A stretch of 41,297 nt of DNA, from the NCBI GenBank assembly GCA_028291705.1, contig JAQGNS010000135.1, forward strand, positions 1 to 41,297, written 5' to 3'. The stretch comes from Nevskia sp. (GTDB taxonomy: Bacteria; Pseudomonadota; Gammaproteobacteria; Nevskiales; Nevskiaceae). Under the pieces are notes generated by a model. It did not search any database. It was not told the DNA's origin and worked only from the letters and a program-made list of their open reading frames with translations. Position 1 is the first letter of the stretch. The number at the start of each line of letters is the position of its first letter. Shown here one piece after another: positions 8,540-18,162 of the stretch. The position numbers were made by a program, and so were the translations under genes.

Positions 8540-9031
8540 TCACAGGTAGTCCTTGAGCAAGCCAATGCCTGCCTGGGTCTCGGCCATCAGCTTCCTCTCA
8601 AGATCCGCCATCAGCAGCTTTTCGAGTGCGCCGCCCAATAGCGGCACCTTCGCGCCGATGTCCCAGTCATAGCGCAGCAGACTATGCTCTTCCCGATCGA
8701 TCAGCGCCGTGCGACAGGACAGCTCGACCGGCAATCCCTTGACCTCGAAGTCCACGGCACCAGACCGATTTGGCACGTTCCAGCAATCCTCGTGGGTCAC
8801 GGTGATCTCCGCCGGAGTAAATCTCCTCAGCGCAGCCGGTACCGGCGCGCTGATGGCCATCTTGCGCCGGATCTTGATGCTGAAGTCGCCGCCGTCGAAG
8901 TGATGCGCCAGCACGGTGTAGGGCGCCAATCCCAGGATTTCCAGCTTGCCGGTATGGAACTCGCGCGTGGTCATCATCTTCAACACGACTGCGGCAGAGG
9001 CCGGATAGCGGCATTCGATGCTAAGTTTCAC
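8540..9031 (-). CDS. DUF2505 domain protein
   Basis: The 163-residue product has no signal or membrane segment and matches the DUF2505 pattern. It begins with an SRPBCC-like strand (MKLSIECRYPASAAVVLKMM), has a central DCWNVPNRSGAVDFEVKGLP region, and ends with GGALEKLLMADLERKLMAE. The family is thought to form a START/SRPBCC-like hydrophobic pocket. It starts 4 nt after the acyl-CoA synthetase stop, so it is co-translated with that gene. A cytoplasmic lipid-binding partner of the synthetase is plausible but unproven. Confidence 0.85.
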   Translation of the reverse strand: MKLSIECRYPASAAVVLKMMTTREFHTGKLEILGLAPYTVLAHHFDGGDFSIKIRRKMAISAPVPAALRRFTPAEITVTHEDCWNVPNRSGAVDFEVKGLPVELSCRTALIDREEHSLLRYDWDIGAKVPLLGGALEKLLMADLERKLMAETQAGIGLLKDYL

Positions 9032-9035
9032 GGCG

Positions 9036-10709
9036 CTATTCCCAGATCACTGTCTGGCCGGCCTTGAGCCAGCGATCGGCCATCGGCAGATAGCGCTCCT
9101 CGATGACGCCGCGCTTGATCTTCATGGTCGGCGTGAGGAAGCCGTTTTCCATGTTCCATGGGTCCTTCACCACCACCAGGTAATCCAGGCGCTCGTGGCC
9201 TTCCAGGGTGCCGTTGACCTGCTGCAGCAGCGTCGCGAAATCGGCCTGGATGGCGGTATTGCCATTGAGTTCCTGGCGGGCTTCCGGCGACAGCAGCAAT
9301 AATCCGAACGGCTGCGGCTGACCCTGTCCAGTCACACACACCGCCTCCAGCTTGGGATGGTTGCCCAGCAGTTGCTCGATCGGCACCGGCGCCACGTATT
9401 TGCCCTTGCTGGTCTTGAACAGCTCCTTGACCCGCCCGGTGATGCGCAGCCTCTGCTGGCTGTCGATCTCGCCGCGATCGCCGGTCCTGAAGTAGCCGTC
9501 CGGCGTGAGATCGTCAACGGTCTTCTGCGGCATCTTGTAGTAGCCCAGCATCTGTCCCGGGCTCTTCACCAGCAGTTCGCCGTTGTCGTCGATCCGGCAT
9601 GTGACGCCGGGCGCGGGGCTGCCGACGTAGCCGATACGGACCTGTCCGGGGCGGCTGGCATGGGAGACGCCGAAGTTCTCGGACATGCCGTAGCAATCCA
9701 GCAATTCCAGGCCGAGCTTGCGGTACCAGGCGATGATGTCCGACGGCAGCGGCGCCGAGCCGGTGATCGCCGCCCGCACATGGTTCAGGCCCAGCTCGCG
9801 CAGGAGCTTGTTCTTGAACAGACGGGAAACCACCGGCAGCGCGAACAACAGCCGCTGCAATGAAGGTGACAGTTTCTGGTTGATGGCCTGGTGGAACTTG
9901 GTCCATAGCCGCGGCACCGAGAAGAACACCGTAGGCTGCGCCCGCTTCAGGTCCTGCTGGAAGGTGTCGAGGCCGCCGGAGAAATACACCCGAAAGCCGA
10001 AATATAGCGAAGTGGATTCGACCGCGGCCCGCTCGGCGACGTGGGCCAGCGGCAGGTATGACAGCATGCGGTCTTCGCTGGTCAATTTATACATCTGGCT
10101 CAGCGCCGCGCTGACTGCCATCATGCTGCCGAAACTGTGCATCACACCCTTGGGCTGGCCGGTGCTGCCGGAGGTGTAGACGATGGTGGCCAGTTCGTCG
10201 GTTTGCGGATCATGCAGCTTGCGCAGCGGCAGGTGCTTCGCGATCAAGTCATCCCATTGCGGCACATCCGGTCGCGGCGACATGGGCAGGCCGATCAGCG
10301 GCAGGTCCTGTGGAATGCCCTGCTGCATCTCGATCCAGCCGTCGGTCTTGCCATCCAGCTTGCCCAGGAACAGCAGCCGGGCCTCGCTGTGGGCGAGGAC
10401 ATATTTCGCCGTGGCGGCATTGAGCGTCGGATACAGCGGCACGGTGACGTGGCCCGCCATCCAGATGGCGAGATCGGCCATGATCCAGTGGGCGCTGTTC
10501 TTGCCCAGCAGTGCAATATTGCTTTTTGGCGGCAGCTCCAGCGACTTCAGATGGGCCGCCATGCGCCGCGCCTGATCGCCGACTTCCGCCCAGCTGTAGT
10601 CCAGTACGCGCCCATCGGGATACGGCTGCGTGAGATAGGTGCGCTGTGGATTGATCTTTTCCCAGTGCTGGAAGCAGCCGAGTAGCGTTTTTCTGCCGTG
10701 ATCTACCAT
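9036..10709 (-). CDS. AMP-forming long-chain acyl-CoA synthetase
   Basis: The 557-residue product has all the motifs of the adenylate-forming family: the phosphate loop YTSGSTGQPKG near residues 176-187, the aromatic-acyl pocket region GYVGSPAPGV, the ATP-binding YFRTGDRGEID, and the hinge RITGRVKELFKTSKGKYVAP. The catalytic-Lys region of the C-terminal lid reads PTMKIKRGVIEERY. It activates a free carboxylic acid to its CoA thioester with ATP, feeding beta-oxidation or acyl transfer. It is the first gene of a unit with DUF2505 and is divergent from the AraC-type regulator. The chain length cannot be read from sequence. Confidence 0.92.
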   Translation of the reverse strand: MVDHGRKTLLGCFQHWEKINPQRTYLTQPYPDGRVLDYSWAEVGDQARRMAAHLKSLELPPKSNIALLGKNSAHWIMADLAIWMAGHVTVPLYPTLNAATAKYVLAHSEARLLFLGKLDGKTDGWIEMQQGIPQDLPLIGLPMSPRPDVPQWDDLIAKHLPLRKLHDPQTDELATIVYTSGSTGQPKGVMHSFGSMMAVSAALSQMYKLTSEDRMLSYLPLAHVAERAAVESTSLYFGFRVYFSGGLDTFQQDLKRAQPTVFFSVPRLWTKFHQAINQKLSPSLQRLLFALPVVSRLFKNKLLRELGLNHVRAAITGSAPLPSDIIAWYRKLGLELLDCYGMSENFGVSHASRPGQVRIGYVGSPAPGVTCRIDDNGELLVKSPGQMLGYYKMPQKTVDDLTPDGYFRTGDRGEIDSQQRLRITGRVKELFKTSKGKYVAPVPIEQLLGNHPKLEAVCVTGQGQPQPFGLLLLSPEARQELNGNTAIQADFATLLQQVNGTLEGHERLDYLVVVKDPWNMENGFLTPTMKIKRGVIEERYLPMADRWLKAGQTVIWE

Positions 10710-10804
10710 TGCAACAGCTCTCCTGAGTGCTGCGCGGGATGGCCATATGCAGCGCAGCGGGGTCTTCAGCCCGTGGGAGAACCTTAAGGAAGTTGGGGAA
10801 CGGC

Positions 10805-10839
10805 TTGAACAGTACGTCCGGACGCCGATTTGCTATATT
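10805..10839 (+). promoter_or_regulatory. divergent promoter/operator region, acyl-CoA synthetase and AraC gene
   Basis: The 173-nt gap between the two divergent starts holds an extended -10 element, TGC followed by TATATT (10831-10839), pointing toward the regulator gene. Just upstream is the perfect 10-bp palindrome CGTCCGGACG (10815-10824), placed where a bound regulator would touch the -35 region. TTGAAC at 10805 is too far away (23 nt) to be its normal -35. Autoregulation by the AraC-type protein is a reasonable inference. Confidence 0.5.
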
Positions 10840-10882
10840 CGGACATGAGGGGTGAGATACCAAAATATAACGTTCGTTCAAC

Positions 10883-11923
10883 ATGGACTGGCGATTTCCG
10901 AGGAGCAGTTACAGCGTCGGCCTGATGTGTTCGGCCGCGGCCGAACACGGGCTGTCGCAGGAGCAATGCCTGGCCGGCAGCCGCATCGAAGCCGCGGCGC
11001 TCCACGATCCCGCGGCGGAAATCTATCCCGAGCAGGAACTGGCGGTGATCGGCAACATCGTGCGCCAGCTTGGCCATGTGCCGGGCATCGGCCTGGAGAT
11101 GGGCTCGCGCATTCACATGTCGGTTTACGGCATCCTGGCGTTCGCGCTGTCCAGCTGCGCGACCATACGGGAACTGATGGAGCTGGGAATTCGCTATAGC
11201 CGTCTCGCATTCTCGTTGACGGACAAACGCTTCGAGCAGCATGGCGACGAATTCCATGTCTATTTCGACGATCAGCACATTCCCGAGCCGCTGCGCCGCT
11301 TTGTGCTGGAGCGCGATCTTGCCGGCATATTCAACATACAAGTCGAATTGTTCTCCAGACACGTTCCCTTTCGCAGGATGTTGTTGCAGCTGGAACAGCC
11401 GGCGTATGCGGATCGTTTTGAAAAAATTTTCGGGCTGCGGCCGGAATTCGGGGCGCAGCGGAGCGTGCTGATCGCCGATGCCGCCGTGCTCGATCTGCCT
11501 TTGCCGCAAGCCAACCGCCACGCCCTGCGCTATTGGGAAACGCAGTTGCAGGATCTGCTGACGAAGAAAGCGGCACGCGTGGGCATGGCCGGCAAGGTAC
11601 GCAGCATTCTGCTGCGCAGTCCAGGGGAGGCACCGGACATGGAGAGGATCGCCGCGGAGCTGTGCACCACCTCACGCCACCTGCGCCGGCTTTTGACCAC
11701 GGAAGGAACCTCGTTCCGCGGCCTGGTCGATGAAATACGCGAAACCATGGCCGAAGAACTGCTGTGCTCGGCACGGCTGACTGTGGAGCAGGTCGCCGAC
11801 CGGCTCGGCTACAACGAAGTCTCCAGCTTCACCACCGCCTTCCGACGCTGGAAAGGCATGCCGCCGCGCGACTGGCGCAGCGCCAATCTGCGCCAGACGG
11901 CACCGCCGGCGCGGCTATCCTGA
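10883..11923 (+). CDS. AraC-family regulator with Arabinose_bd-type N-domain
   Basis: The 346-residue product has an N-terminal sensor domain of the OruR/ArgR-like AraC branch (about residues 15-200) and a C-terminal double helix-turn-helix. The first helix pair is MERIAAELCTTSRHLRRLL, and the second is LTVEQVADRLGYNEVSSFTT followed by AFRRWKGMPPRDWR. This branch often senses small lipophilic or amino-acid-derived effectors. It is the only plus-strand gene among the lipid genes and is divergent from the acyl-CoA synthetase, its most likely target. The gene on its other side converges with it, 32 nt away. Confidence 0.92.
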   Translation: MDWRFPRSSYSVGLMCSAAAEHGLSQEQCLAGSRIEAAALHDPAAEIYPEQELAVIGNIVRQLGHVPGIGLEMGSRIHMSVYGILAFALSSCATIRELMELGIRYSRLAFSLTDKRFEQHGDEFHVYFDDQHIPEPLRRFVLERDLAGIFNIQVELFSRHVPFRRMLLQLEQPAYADRFEKIFGLRPEFGAQRSVLIADAAVLDLPLPQANRHALRYWETQLQDLLTKKAARVGMAGKVRSILLRSPGEAPDMERIAAELCTTSRHLRRLLTTEGTSFRGLVDEIRETMAEELLCSARLTVEQVADRLGYNEVSSFTTAFRRWKGMPPRDWRSANLRQTAPPARLS

Positions 11924-11955
11924 TTTCATCTCCGTCGCGGTAACCTCCACGGCGT

Positions 11956-13662
11956 TTACGGACCACAGCCAGCGCGGATGTCCTCGCAATGCTGCCGATG
12001 GCCCGAGCGATCCGGATAGTCGCGCGCCGAACGGGAGCGGAAACTCATCTTGACCGCGCCCTCGCTGCCGGCGTCATCGACCAGGCGCGTATCGGCATCG
12101 GCATAGCCGGCTTCGCCAGGCTTCTTCAGCCAGCGGTCGAGCCAGGCCAGGGTGTAGTACTGCGCCATCGGCTCGCCCCAGCCACCGGTACAGGCGCCGC
12201 TTTTGGTGTCCGGGCACCACGAAGTGGTCGGAAAAGCCGGAATCTGGCTCCATTCCGCATGCGAGCTGCCCTGGATGGTGAACTCGAACACCGGGACGCC
12301 GGCGGCCTGCCAGGCACTGAAGCCCTGGCTCTTGCGCTGCTCCGGATCGGGCGGCGTGAGGTAGGGCGAGACGAACAGGCCGTATTCCGACGACTGCCCC
12401 ATCGCCGGCACGCGCGCGCCGAAGTTCGGCAGACCGCGCTCGATGACCAGGCGGAACAGGGGATCGGCAATGCCCAGCTGGTACAGGATGTTGCCGATAC
12501 CGCCCCCCTGCTCGGCGCCGCCGATCAGGCCGCCGCCAGGCTTGAGCAGGCCATCCCAGGCCACGGCGACCTTGACCGGATTGGACTTGTCGATCTTGCC
12601 CGGCCAGGGATCGGCGCCGGGCGCGCCGTAACCCTGCACCACGGCGACGCCGATGGAGCCGAGCGAGTGGCCGGCGATACCCAGGCGATCCGGATCGATC
12701 GCGGCGTAAGCCGGGTTATACGGCGCCACCTTGGTCGGATAGGCGTAGCTGCAGCTGATGTTGTTCGGATACGGCGTGCCGGGCGTGGAACGGAAAAAGT
12801 CGATGGCATCGACCAGGCCGGTCCAGAACACGCTGGGATTGATGTTGGTGCCCTGGCCGCCGCTGGGCGTCTGCTCGTCGGAGCGCCCCTGGCCGCGCGG
12901 GTCGAAGGTCAATACGACATAGCCGCTGCGCACCAGGGCCTGTGCCGCCCACCAGTACAGCGGCTCCGGCGCTTCGACCGAACCATTGTCGATGACCACG
13001 CCGGGCAGCGTGGCGCCCGCGGCAATGCTCTTCGGCTGCCACACCCGCCCGGACAGGCGGGCACAGCCGGAGTCGTAGAACACCACCGGCGTCACCACCG
13101 CTTCGTTGTTGTAGAAGTCGTCGCCGTCCGGTCCTTTCACTCCCGGATAGCGGAACGGGTCGCCGGCGGCGGAGAGGACATAGCTGCCGAGCAGCGGCGT
13201 CACCGGCGTGTCCAGCGACAGGGATAGCGCGTGTTCCGGATCTTCCAGCACTTCGGCCAGCACCTGCTGCAAGGTTGTGCTGAGCATGGCGGGGTTCTTC
13301 AGTGCCGCCAGCAACTGGTCCAGCGGGGTGGAAGACACCAGCAGCCAGCTCGGGTCGGCCACGTCGCGTGCAACCAAGGTGCCGATATTGGTCAGGCTTT
13401 GCCCGGTCAGGCGCGCCAGGAAAGCAGGGTTGGCGACCTCTTCCAGCGGGGCCTGCAATACCTTGGCGAAATTCTGCGCCTCGCACTGCGTCCATTTCGC
13501 CGAGGGATAGAGCGCCACATCGCAGCTGCGATCGAGATTTTGCGGCTGCGTCGGCACCACCGCCTGTGCGCCAGCCGTGCCGTCAACCGGGTCGGAACCG
13601 CCGCAAGCGGCCAGCAGGGCGCCGCAGGCCAGCAGGACCATCGTCAAAACTTTCGCGCGCAT
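11956..13662 (-). CDS. lipoprotein alpha/beta hydrolase
   Basis: The 568-residue product begins with a lipoprotein signal. The lipobox LAAC puts the lipidated Cys at residue 20, followed by GGSD. About residues 180-520 form an alpha/beta-hydrolase fold. FDPRGQGRSDEQ follows strand 5, the nucleophile elbow GHSLGS has its Ser near residue 332, and SSHAEW near the C-terminus offers the His. The roughly 150-residue N-terminal part after the signal is helical and not recognised. An AGGGG site precedes the ATG. A surface or periplasmic esterase/lipase that frees fatty acids for the neighbouring synthetase is likely; the substrate is unknown. Confidence 0.85.
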   Translation of the reverse strand: MRAKVLTMVLLACGALLAACGGSDPVDGTAGAQAVVPTQPQNLDRSCDVALYPSAKWTQCEAQNFAKVLQAPLEEVANPAFLARLTGQSLTNIGTLVARDVADPSWLLVSSTPLDQLLAALKNPAMLSTTLQQVLAEVLEDPEHALSLSLDTPVTPLLGSYVLSAAGDPFRYPGVKGPDGDDFYNNEAVVTPVVFYDSGCARLSGRVWQPKSIAAGATLPGVVIDNGSVEAPEPLYWWAAQALVRSGYVVLTFDPRGQGRSDEQTPSGGQGTNINPSVFWTGLVDAIDFFRSTPGTPYPNNISCSYAYPTKVAPYNPAYAAIDPDRLGIAGHSLGSIGVAVVQGYGAPGADPWPGKIDKSNPVKVAVAWDGLLKPGGGLIGGAEQGGGIGNILYQLGIADPLFRLVIERGLPNFGARVPAMGQSSEYGLFVSPYLTPPDPEQRKSQGFSAWQAAGVPVFEFTIQGSSHAEWSQIPAFPTTSWCPDTKSGACTGGWGEPMAQYYTLAWLDRWLKKPGEAGYADADTRLVDDAGSEGAVKMSFRSRSARDYPDRSGHRQHCEDIRAGCGP

Positions 13663-13826
13663 AAAGCCCCTGCCCTTTTTGTAATGCCTGGAGTTTCACA
13701 CTCCCTGCCGCGAGGACTCCATGCTTGCACCGGACCTGGATTTTTGAATTGCGGACAAGAAACCGCCGGCGGCACATGAGTCGGACAAACCTGATCAATG
13801 CGTCAGGCTTCGCAGGCTGATGCGAC

Positions 13827-15062
13827 TCATCTCGCGACTTTCTTCTTTCCCGTCCTGGCCCCTGGCTTTGCTTTTTTGCGCGGGGGCGTGCCGGCTTGCG
13901 GCACGGATACCGCCGAGCGCTCACCGAGCCAGTCCGCTGCCGGGCTCCACACTTCACCCAGCGCCTTGCTGCCCAGGATCACGCCCATGTGGCCGCCGGC
14001 CGCGATGGTGAAACGCTTGTCGGCGGAGGCGACCAGGTCCACGCTGTTTCTGGCGATGGGCGGCGGCACCAGCACGTCGCTGGCGCCGGCGATGACCAGC
14101 ATGGCGGCGTGGATGCGGTCGAAGCGCGACACCTGCCCGCCGATCTCGAGCTGCCCCCTGGACAGGCTGTTGTCCATGCCGACCTTGATCACCATGTCCT
14201 GCAGCACACCGGCCGGGTACATCAGCATGTTGTTGAGGTAGTTCGAGGTGGTGGTGTGCGAGGTAACGAACTCGCGGTCCCACAGGCGTGTCAGCAGATC
14301 CCAGTAGGTGGTGACGCTGCCGACCGGATCGGTCAGCTTGAAGGCCAGGGTGGTGAACCAGGCGGGCATCTGCATCCTGGCGGGGTCGAGCGCATGCAGG
14401 CGGAACTCGGTGTACTTGCGGATCAGCTGCGCCGGGGTGTTGATTGCCGAGGCCAGGCCGGCGACGATGCCGCCGCCGCGCATGTCGATGGGGCTGGCCA
14501 CGGTGACGATATTGACGATGCGCGGATCTTCCCGGAGGCCGGCGTGGATCAGGCACAGCAGGCCGCCCATGCACCAGCCCATCAGCGACAGCGGCTCGGT
14601 GCCGGCGTGCTTGCGGATGCGGGCCAGCGCCAGCGACATCATGTCGTCGGCATACTCCTTCATGCCAAGATGGGCGTGCCGCTTTTCCGGCTTGCCCCAG
14701 TCGATCAGGTAGGTGCGGAAGCCGCGCGCCGCCATGTAGCGCGCCAGGCTGCGCTGCGGCATCAGGTCGAAGGTGTTGGCGGTCACGCCCAGCGGCGGCA
14801 CCAGCACCAGGGGCACCGGGTGCTGCCTGCGCTCGACCGCCATGCGGCTGCCGTTGGCCAGTTCGATCGTGTCTTCTTCCGGCAGGCCGTAGTAGCGCAC
14901 CGACATCGGGTCGCCGTCGTAAACCAGCTCGAACCAGGTCTTGCCGGACTTGACCAGACGGTCCGAACGGAACAACCAGTCGAAGCCGTTGAGCACGGTG
15001 CCGGCCAGGCGTTGATTCAGCGCCAGGCCGCGGCTGCGTGCTTGCCGGATCAGTTCACTCAT
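13827..15062 (-). CDS. PHA-synthase-like alpha/beta hydrolase with Cys nucleophile
   Basis: The 411-residue product looks like a class III PhaC-type protein. Residues 60-130 hold VPPLGVTANTFDL and RTYLIDWGKPEKRHAHLGM. The nucleophile elbow is GWCMGG with Cys164, a Cys where ordinary lipases have Ser and the hallmark of PHA synthases. ASDVLVPP gives the Asp and AAGGHMG the His. The C-terminus is Lys/Arg-rich. Its ATG at 15062 lies inside the end of the WS/DGAT gene (8-nt overlap), so the two are translationally coupled. No PhaE, PhaR or phasin gene is nearby, so polymer synthesis is not certain; it may acylate or hydrolyse CoA esters. Confidence 0.85.
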   Translation of the reverse strand: MSELIRQARSRGLALNQRLAGTVLNGFDWLFRSDRLVKSGKTWFELVYDGDPMSVRYYGLPEEDTIELANGSRMAVERRQHPVPLVLVPPLGVTANTFDLMPQRSLARYMAARGFRTYLIDWGKPEKRHAHLGMKEYADDMMSLALARIRKHAGTEPLSLMGWCMGGLLCLIHAGLREDPRIVNIVTVASPIDMRGGGIVAGLASAINTPAQLIRKYTEFRLHALDPARMQMPAWFTTLAFKLTDPVGSVTTYWDLLTRLWDREFVTSHTTTSNYLNNMLMYPAGVLQDMVIKVGMDNSLSRGQLEIGGQVSRFDRIHAAMLVIAGASDVLVPPPIARNSVDLVASADKRFTIAAGGHMGVILGSKALGEVWSPAADWLGERSAVSVPQAGTPPRKKAKPGARTGKKKVAR

Positions 15063-16449
15063 GTGCCGCTCCCGCGATGACATCTTCCAGGTCCTGCAGC
15101 GCCTGCTCCATGTACACCGCCATGCGCTGCAGATGCGGCAACGCATCGCGCGCGCCAGCCAGTCCGAAGTTGACTGTGTCGGCGTAGCGGTAACAGGCGA
15201 TGCTCAGCGCGCCATCCTGGGTCAGGGGGAACATCGGATAGATAGCCTCCAGCCGCGAACCGTCGAGGTAAAGCGGCTGGCGGGGCCCGGCCAGATCGGA
15301 GATCACCAGGTTGAACATGCGCGGCACCAGGGCGTGGATGCCGCTCAGGCGTCCGAGCAGCAGCGGTGCCGCGATGGTCAGCGCATAGGCTGGAAGCAGC
15401 GTCGGTGGCAGCGCATCCAGATGCGCCCGTGTCGCACGCACCGAGCAGCGGATCGCCGCCAGACGCTTCAGCGGATCGGCCAGATGGGTGCCCAGACTGT
15501 AAAGGCTGATGGCGCCGTAGACGTTGTCGCCGACTGCTGCGTCGCCATCCGCATGCAGCCCAGGCATTGCCGCCACCAGGGACCGCTGCGGCAGTGCGTT
15601 GTACTCCTTGAAGAAGCGGCGCAGCACGCTGGCGCATAGGTACAGCACGATTTCGTCGACGCTGGCCTGCGCAGCAGTGGCCGCGCGCTGCAAGCGCGCC
15701 AGTTCGAATTGTTGCGTGGCGAAGCGGCGCTGGGGCCCGATGCGCACGTTCAAGGCGGAGCGCGGGGCCGTGTACGGCGCGGGCAGGTCATCACCAGGTT
15801 TTCTCGCCGCCTGCAGCAGGCGCTGCATGGCCTGGCGCATGGCGCGCTGTGAACCTGCGGCAGCGCCGCCAAACAGGCCGCGCAATGACTCTCCGAGCTG
15901 GCCGCCGGCGACGGTGCGCTGTGATTGCTCCGAGGGCAGCGCCCATAGCGGGGGCAGGCCTCGCTGGCGTGGGTTCTTCGACAATGCGCCGGTGAGCCCG
16001 CGCAAGACGTCGCCCACATCCATCAGCGCGTGGTGGACCTTGAAATACAGGGCATAGCGTCCGCCGTGCAGGCCCTCGATCAGATGGCATTCCCAGGGGG
16101 GCCGGCTCAGGTCGAGCGCATGGCTGTGCAACCGCGACACCAGCATGCCGAGTTCGCGCTCGCCGCCGGGTGCCGGCAGGGCCGACCGGCGCAGGTGATA
16201 CTCCAGGTCGAAGTCCGCAGCGATTTCCCAGCCTGGGCTTAGGCGCCGACGCATGCCGCGCACCAATTTCAGATTCCATGGCGCCAGTACGTCGGTCTCC
16301 GCGCGCAGTCGCTCGGCCAACTGCGCCACAAAGTGCGGCCTGGCGTCGTCCGGCGCACTGAAGATCAGCAGACTACCGATGTGCATCGGCGTGTCAGCCG
16401 AGTCCATCAGCAGCCAGCTTCGATCCAGGGCGCTGAGCGAGTGGTTCAT
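15055..16449 (-). CDS. WS/DGAT: wax ester synthase / diacylglycerol acyltransferase
   Basis: The 464-residue product starts with the family signature [20 protein letters not shown]. The acyl-transfer motif HHALMD is at residues 139-144. The C-terminal region has [10 protein letters not shown] and LYPMF-like strands, as in bacterial WS/DGATs. These enzymes join an acyl-CoA to a fatty alcohol or diacylglycerol at the inner membrane. The usual HHxxxDG reads HHALMDV here: the catalytic His140 and Asp144 are kept but Gly is replaced by Val145. It is the gene between a GMC oxidoreductase (47 nt upstream) and the PhaC-like enzyme (overlapping). Confidence 0.88.
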   Translation of the reverse strand: MNHSLSALDRSWLLMDSADTPMHIGSLLIFSAPDDARPHFVAQLAERLRAETDVLAPWNLKLVRGMRRRLSPGWEIAADFDLEYHLRRSALPAPGGERELGMLVSRLHSHALDLSRPPWECHLIEGLHGGRYALYFKVHHALMDVGDVLRGLTGALSKNPRQRGLPPLWALPSEQSQRTVAGGQLGESLRGLFGGAAAGSQRAMRQAMQRLLQAARKPGDDLPAPYTAPRSALNVRIGPQRRFATQQFELARLQRAATAAQASVDEIVLYLCASVLRRFFKEYNALPQRSLVAAMPGLHADGDAAVGDNVYGAISLYSLGTHLADPLKRLAAIRCSVRATRAHLDALPPTLLPAYALTIAAPLLLGRLSGIHALVPRMFNLVISDLAGPRQPLYLDGSRLEAIYPMFPLTQDGALSIACYRYADTVNFGLAGARDALPHLQRMAVYMEQALQDLEDVIAGAAHE

Positions 16450-16496
16450 GCGGCTGTTCTCACGGTGGCGGAGATCTCGCGGCCGATCTTCGAGGT

Positions 16497-18152
16497 TCAG
16501 GCATTCTGCGCCTCTTCTAGAATCATTGCGGCGCCCTTCTCGCCGATCATGGTGGCGGGCGCGTTGGTATTGCCGCCGACCACGGTCGGCATGATCGCGC
16601 AATCCACCACCCGCAGGCCGCCGATGCCGTGCACCCGCAGGCGCGCATCGACCACTGCCATCGCGTCCACGCCCATCTTGCAGGTGCCAACCGGGTGGTA
16701 AGCAGTTTCGGCGGTGCTGCGTACCCAGGCGGCCAGGTCGGCGTCGGACTGAATCTGCGGACCAGGCGCCAGCTCCTCGCGGTTGTAGACTGCAAGTGCG
16801 GGCTGGGCGGCGATGGTGCGCGCCAGCTTCACGCCGCGCACCAGGCGGTCCACATCGCGTTGATGTGCGGCGTAGTTGGGGTCGATCAGGGGCGGCGCGA
16901 ATGGATCAGCACTGCGCAGGCCGACCCGCCCGCGCGACAGCGGCCGGTTGTCGTAGACCATGATGGAGTAGGCATACCATTTCAACGCCGGCCACAGATT
17001 GAGCGCATGCCGGGTGGCGGGCACCGGGATGAGGTGCAGCTGCAGGTCGGGAATCGGCTCGTCCGGCTGGGAACGTATGAATGCACCCGCCTCGCCGGGG
17101 TTGTGGGTCAGCTCGCCACGCTTGAAGAAGACGTAGTCGAACATCTGTATCACCCAGCGCCACCATGCGGTGGGATGGAACGACATGGGGTCATGCGTAC
17201 GGGTGCGCATGACCAGGAAAATATCGAGATGATCCTGCAGGCTCTGGCCGACACCGGGCAGTTCGTGTGCCAGCGGAATGCCGTGCTGCTGCAATTCTTC
17301 CCTCGGCCCGATGCCCGAGAGCAGCAGCAGTTGCGGTGAATTGAAAGCGCCGCCGCAGAGAATCACTTCGCGCCTGGCCCGCGCCTGATGCAGGGCGCCG
17401 CCGCGGCGGTATTCGACGCCGACTGCGCGCTTGTCCTGCAGCAGCACCCGGGTGGCATGGGCGCCGCTGAGGACGGTGAGATTGGGGCGGTTGCGGACCG
17501 GCCATAGATAGGCACGCGCATTGCTGCAGCGCTGGCCGTCCTGCTGGAAGGCGCGATACAAACCCACGCCCTCCTGATGCGCGCCGTTGAAATCATCGTT
17601 CAGCGCAAGACCCGCCTGCTGGCCGGCTTCGACAAAGGCCAGTCCCATGCGATTGGTGGAACTGCGGTCCTTCACGTTGAGCGGGCCGTGCTGGCCGTGA
17701 TATTCGGCCAGGGACCGGGCCTCTTCCCCGGCCGCCGCCGCCAGCGGCTCGTAGTGCTCGGACTGCTTGAAATACGGCAGCACCTCGCGATACGACCATC
17801 CTGCGCAGCCGAGTTCCGCCCAATGGTCATAGTCCCAGGCGTGGCCCCGGATGTAGACGCAGCCGTTGATTGAGCTCGATCCGCCCAGGGTCTTGCCGCG
17901 TGGCTGGAACATGACGCGGTTGCCCAGGTGCCGCTGCGGCGTGGTCCAGAAGCGCCAGTTGAAGCGGCGGCTGTGCATCAGCTGGATCGGCCCCATCGGC
18001 ATATGGATAAAGGGATTCCAGCGATCGCTTGGCCCCGCTTCCAGCAGCAGCACGCGGAACCGGCCATCGGCCGACAGACGATTGGCGACGACACAACCGG
18101 AAGAGCCGGCGCCCACCACAATGTAGTCGTACTCGTCCTGGCTGTCGGCCAC
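16497..18152 (-). CDS. GMC-family FAD-dependent alcohol oxidoreductase
   Basis: The 551-residue product has the FAD motif [14 protein letters not shown] near residues 13-26, both GMC signatures ([18 protein letters not shown] and [17 protein letters not shown]), and the C-terminal active-site pair: the His in [10 protein letters not shown] and the Asn in GGNTNAP. It oxidises a primary or secondary alcohol to an aldehyde or ketone. The start is taken as GTG at 18152 because GAGG sits 8 nt upstream; a GTG at 18158 is the alternative. It begins 10 nt after the racemase stop. Next to a wax ester synthase and beta-oxidation genes, a fatty or sterol-side-chain alcohol is the likely substrate. Confidence 0.9.
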   Translation of the reverse strand: MADSQDEYDYIVVGAGSSGCVVANRLSADGRFRVLLLEAGPSDRWNPFIHMPMGPIQLMHSRRFNWRFWTTPQRHLGNRVMFQPRGKTLGGSSSINGCVYIRGHAWDYDHWAELGCAGWSYREVLPYFKQSEHYEPLAAAAGEEARSLAEYHGQHGPLNVKDRSSTNRMGLAFVEAGQQAGLALNDDFNGAHQEGVGLYRAFQQDGQRCSNARAYLWPVRNRPNLTVLSGAHATRVLLQDKRAVGVEYRRGGALHQARARREVILCGGAFNSPQLLLLSGIGPREELQQHGIPLAHELPGVGQSLQDHLDIFLVMRTRTHDPMSFHPTAWWRWVIQMFDYVFFKRGELTHNPGEAGAFIRSQPDEPIPDLQLHLIPVPATRHALNLWPALKWYAYSIMVYDNRPLSRGRVGLRSADPFAPPLIDPNYAAHQRDVDRLVRGVKLARTIAAQPALAVYNREELAPGPQIQSDADLAAWVRSTAETAYHPVGTCKMGVDAMAVVDARLRVHGIGGLRVVDCAIMPTVVGGNTNAPATMIGEKGAAMILEEAQNA

Positions 18153-18162
18153 GGGCACAGCC

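Noticed and set aside
15063-15146. N-terminal extension of the PHA-synthase-like protein
   Set aside because: The extra residues are a Cys/Arg/Trp-rich translation of the WS/DGAT gene in another frame. MSELIRQ at 15062 fits the family start.
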